From IMG/VR virus record IMGVR_UViG_3300044295_000495, positions 1-20,344 of that record: a stretch of DNA of 20,344 nt, one strand, 5' to 3'. The first letter of the stretch is position 1. Every line of letters starts with the position of its first letter. Position numbers and translations under genes: made by a program. The stretch is from a virus. The notes under the pieces were generated by a model, which was given only the letters and a program-made list of their open reading frames with translations, did no database searches and was not told the origin of the DNA. Below are positions 18,232-20,344 of this stretch, piece after piece.

Positions 18232-19118
18232 TGGGGTCTCGTGCGCTCAGCACACATACGACTCTGTGGCGATCCGAGCGCGATATCGATCTCATCGGGT
18301 ATCCTGATGAGGCGGAAGATCTTGCTCGTGGCTACATTCAGGATGGGTGGAGTTGTGTCCCAACAGCGCAAGGTCGCTATCTGATCTTACGAAAGCCTGG
18401 CCAGAAACCCATCGAGATTGAGATGGCGTGGCCAGGAACGTCAGCTGAACAGCTCTTGCAGCACACACCTGGAGTGCAGAAGTATTGGTGGAGTGCGGCC
18501 GATCTGCGCACACTCTACATGCTCAAGCTCTCTCATCAGTATGTGAGTGGGCCGCATTTCAACAAGACGCGGAAAGACCTCGAGTGGTTCAAGCAGCAAG
18601 GACTCACACTCTCTTCGGAGTTGCAGGAGATTTTGGAACAGCGCAAGAAAGAAACCTATAACAAACCATTGCCCAAACTGAACACGTCAAAGAACGAGTT
18701 CTTCAACCCAGAAACCTATCTGCACTATGAGTACGATCATGATAGTATTCATCGTGCCATCGCCGCGCCGTTACGTCCAGCCTATCTGGAATTTCAGCCG
18801 CACGGGGCTGAGGTGTGGACCTCGAGAGAACTCTTTGAGCAGTTGCCGTGCTCAGTGCAGTTGAGAAGTGTGCTGGAGGAATCGTATGTGCTGGCGCTTG
18901 AGCGCAGTCAGATTCCGTTCAAGTTTGCGCCGAATCGCAAGAAGAGTTTTGACATGGCGCTTGAGAAAGTCTGTACAACCATTTCAAGTGGGTGGTGGCG
19001 TGAGTTCGCCTACGACAACTACGACATCGTACAATCATTGTATGATGACGGGTATGTGGACAAGTTTCAGGCAGGTCTCCAGGATGGGACGGTGAAGGAG
19101 TTTCGGCATGTTCTATGA
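18222..19118 (+). CDS. Phage nucleotidyltransferase-fold protein
   Basis: A 298-residue protein starting at GTG 18222, chosen because GGGAG lies 6 bases upstream and the NTase fold begins at once. GSRAL at residues 5-9, then RDIDLIG (20-26) with the metal-binding pair D21 and D23, then IEIEM (64-68) with a third acidic residue, fit the minimal nucleotidyltransferase core. The C-terminal 200 residues are helical (QLLQHTPGVQ, KYWWSAADLRTLYMLKLSHQ). Similar proteins occur in many phages and may add nucleotides to RNA ends or other acceptors; the substrate is unknown. In a genome with an RNA ligase and a tRNA, RNA processing is an attractive inference. Confidence 0.75.
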   Translation: MLVVGSRALSTHTTLWRSERDIDLIGYPDEAEDLARGYIQDGWSCVPTAQGRYLILRKPGQKPIEIEMAWPGTSAEQLLQHTPGVQKYWWSAADLRTLYMLKLSHQYVSGPHFNKTRKDLEWFKQQGLTLSSELQEILEQRKKETYNKPLPKLNTSKNEFFNPETYLHYEYDHDSIHRAIAAPLRPAYLEFQPHGAEVWTSRELFEQLPCSVQLRSVLEESYVLALERSQIPFKFAPNRKKSFDMALEKVCTTISSGWWREFAYDNYDIVQSLYDDGYVDKFQAGLQDGTVKEFRHVL

Positions 19119-19467
19119 GTATCACCAGAACAATAGTGGTGGCGTGTTTACCTATGATGCCAAAAATGGTATCTCGACCACAGTAATCATTGAAGCCGAT
19201 TCCGCTGAAGAGGCCAATACACGGGCCCGTGAGATTGGACTCTACTTTGATGGGGTTGATGCTGGGTCAGATTGTGCGTGCTGTGGAGATCGGTGGTATC
19301 CAGCCTGGGAAGCTGGCACAGAATCCCCCTCACATTACGGGGAGCCACTGGTGATCGAGAATAACGCCGTTGAGAAGCGACCGAGCTCAGTCAATTGGAT
19401 GGGGTCACATGCATCGTTCTTCATCCACTATAAGGATGGGCGCATCGAGGGGGCACGGTTTGCCTAA
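19108..19467 (+). CDS. Conserved phage protein (DUF7296-like)
   Basis: A 119-residue protein overlapping the previous gene by 11 bases. MFYEYHQNNSGGVF at the start, STTVIIEADSAEEANTRARE and then IGLYFDGVDAGSDCACCGDR (43-62; C56, C58, C59) match a very widespread phage family of unknown function that I know as DUF7296-type. The Cys triplet followed by D-R-W may bind metal. C-terminal strands include ASFFIHYKDGRIEGARF. Confidence 0.8.
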   Translation: MFYEYHQNNSGGVFTYDAKNGISTTVIIEADSAEEANTRAREIGLYFDGVDAGSDCACCGDRWYPAWEAGTESPSHYGEPLVIENNAVEKRPSSVNWMGSHASFFIHYKDGRIEGARFA

Positions 19468-19648
19468 CTATCGCTTTGTGTGTCCAGAGTCTACAGGGTG
19501 CGGGTGCGAGGTCATCGCGAAGGTTGAGATGGAGAAGCGCGATGAGCCGTTCCCCTGCCCCGAATGCGGGCAGAACATGCAGCGGGCGCTTGTGGCTCCA
19601 GGATTCATCATCAGAGGCTATGCCGCCAAGAACGGATACAGCGCATGA
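19460..19648 (+). CDS. FmdB-like zinc-ribbon protein
   Basis: A 62-residue ORF beginning at TTG 19460, supported by GAGGGGG 7 bases upstream (alternative GTG 19478). The sequence after the start reads PNYRFVCPES, GCGCEVIAKVEMEKRDEPFP, CPECGQNMQRA, matching the FmdB zinc-ribbon pattern (Y-R/F-x-C...C-P-x-C-G). Such small regulators are common in phages, though their target is unknown. The stop overlaps the next gene's ATG by 4 bases. Confidence 0.7.
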   Translation: MPNYRFVCPESTGCGCEVIAKVEMEKRDEPFPCPECGQNMQRALVAPGFIIRGYAAKNGYSA

Positions 19649-20127
19649 TCATCAATCTGGATCTGGATGGGACGTTGGCGGACTTCAATGGGCATTATGC
19701 ACGGTTGTTTGGGGTGCGTCCCAACATGATTGAGACGCCACCAAATTTCTGGAAGAACATTGCCGCCACCCCAGATTTCTACTTTGATCTGGAACCATTG
19801 CCAGACTTTGAAAAACTTGTGTCTGGCACACTGGCTCGTCTGCCCAGTGGACAGTTGCCTGTCATCTTGACAGGATGTCCACGCAGCATTCCAGATGTGC
19901 GACAGCAAAAGCGTCGATGGGTGGACAAGTATCTTGGCCCACAGTATCCTGTCGTGTGTACCGAGTCTGCAACGAAGTCGTGGTATTGCGATCCTGGTGA
20001 TGTGCTCATCGATGACTGGGTAAAGTATCGGCACTTGTGGGAAGAGGCTGAGGGGCACTTCATCCTGCACATCTCAGCCGTAGAGAGCTTGTATGCCTTG
20101 GACCAATACTTGTATGCACACGCATAA
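19645..20127 (+). CDS. 5'(3')-deoxyribonucleotidase-like HAD phosphatase
   Basis: A 160-residue protein from ATG 19645. HAD motif I is NLDLDGTLADF (4-14; nucleophile D6 and D8), motif II is VILTGCPR (73-80; T76), a lysine (K111, SATKSW) is in place for motif III, and motif IV is VLIDDW (120-125; D123, D124). This is the pattern of the short NT5C-type nucleotidases that dephosphorylate deoxynucleoside monophosphates. The next gene is a dCMP deaminase, so both probably adjust the deoxynucleotide pool. Overlaps it by 14 bases. Confidence 0.85.
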   Translation: MIINLDLDGTLADFNGHYARLFGVRPNMIETPPNFWKNIAATPDFYFDLEPLPDFEKLVSGTLARLPSGQLPVILTGCPRSIPDVRQQKRRWVDKYLGPQYPVVCTESATKSWYCDPGDVLIDDWVKYRHLWEEAEGHFILHISAVESLYALDQYLYAHA

Positions 20128-20344
20128 ATGGGAACGTCGGTTTCTCGAGCTGGCTCAACTGGTTTCGACGTGGTCCAAAGATCCAAGTACGCAGGTTGGG
20201 GCCGTGTTGGTGGGGCCTGATAAGCGTGTCTTGTCGGTAGGGTTCAATGGGTTTCCGGCATCGGTTCCAGATGAACCAGAAGACTATGCAGAACGGGCGA
20301 CCAAATATGCCAGGATTGTGCATGCCGAGATGAATGCGCTGCTG
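20114..20344 (+). CDS. dCMP deaminase, partial at the right edge
   Basis: The first 77 codons of a cytidine/deoxycytidylate deaminase. KWERRFLELAQLVSTWSKDP leads to STQVGAVLVGPDKRVLSVGF (25-44) and GFPAS, and the window ends just after the zinc-binding motif VHAEMNAL (69-76; H70, catalytic E72). The later CxxC half of the zinc site lies outside the window. The enzyme converts dCMP to dUMP for dTMP synthesis, in line with the neighbouring nucleotidase. Starts within the nucleotidase gene at ATG 20114. Confidence 0.9.
   Translation, partial: MHTHKWERRFLELAQLVSTWSKDPSTQVGAVLVGPDKRVLSVGFNGFPASVPDEPEDYAERATKYARIVHAEMNALL

Noticed and set aside
1-20344. CRISPR array, insertion sequence or integrase/attachment site
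   Set aside because: No regularly spaced direct repeats, transposase or recombinase frame was seen, and no duplicated tRNA 3' end.

Overview
This window is part of the genome of a tailed double-stranded DNA bacteriophage (Caudoviricetes). A complete large terminase, a probable small terminase and the N-terminal two thirds of a portal protein lie on the minus strand. A long, tightly packed series of small plus-strand genes for nucleic-acid and nucleotide metabolism follows. Genes overlap by a few bases or sit a few bases apart, most have a clear GGAG-type ribosome binding site, and some start with GTG, so the host is a bacterium. Base composition is moderately GC-rich by eye. I cannot name the host or phage genus.

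Layout. (a) 1-4740, minus strand: packaging/head operon read leftwards, in the order terS, an overlapping small ORF, a 73-aa protein, terL, a 91-aa protein, portal (runs off the left edge). A good sigma70-type promoter for it lies at 4862-4889. (b) 4741-5658: a 0.9-kb divergent control region with no convincing gene. It holds an array of TTTTCAC/GTGAAAA dyads, one of them spanning a TATAAA box, a hairpin followed by the 12-mer GTAAGTGATTGA, and a structured leader with an intrinsic terminator. (c) 5659-7752, plus strand: small early-type genes ending with a single-stranded-DNA-binding protein and a strong terminator. Nearly every gene boundary here carries a hairpin at the stop codon. (d) 7806-11889: many tiny genes (membrane peptides, cysteine-rich zinc-type proteins), an RNA ligase and a second copy of a 30-base hairpin. 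(e) 11902-11976: tRNA-Gln(UUG) with a tandem CCA end, followed by a CmcI-like methyltransferase. (f) 12718-16321: further small proteins, a DUF932 protein and a conserved phage protein of the 'gene product 88' type. (g) 16267-16371: a second control site repeating the hairpin plus GTAAGTGATTGA arrangement of region (b), in front of a RecA-like/RepA-like ATPase operon. (h) 17601-20344: a pair of tandem paralogues, a nucleotidyltransferase, a conserved phage protein, an FmdB-like zinc ribbon, a 5'(3')-deoxyribonucleotidase and the start of a dCMP deaminase.

How it fits together. The rightward genes supply replication (SSB, RecA-like ATPase), nucleotide supply (dCMP deaminase, nucleotidase) and possibly RNA repair (RNA ligase, nucleotidyltransferase, tRNA). 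The leftward genes package DNA. The most unusual features are the regulatory layer and a sequence bias: a dyad family shared by two control regions 11 kb apart, hairpins wrapped around stop codons, a duplicated hairpin, and a roughly six-fold excess of the palindrome CTCGAG. All functions are inferred from sequence patterns by eye; no searches were run.
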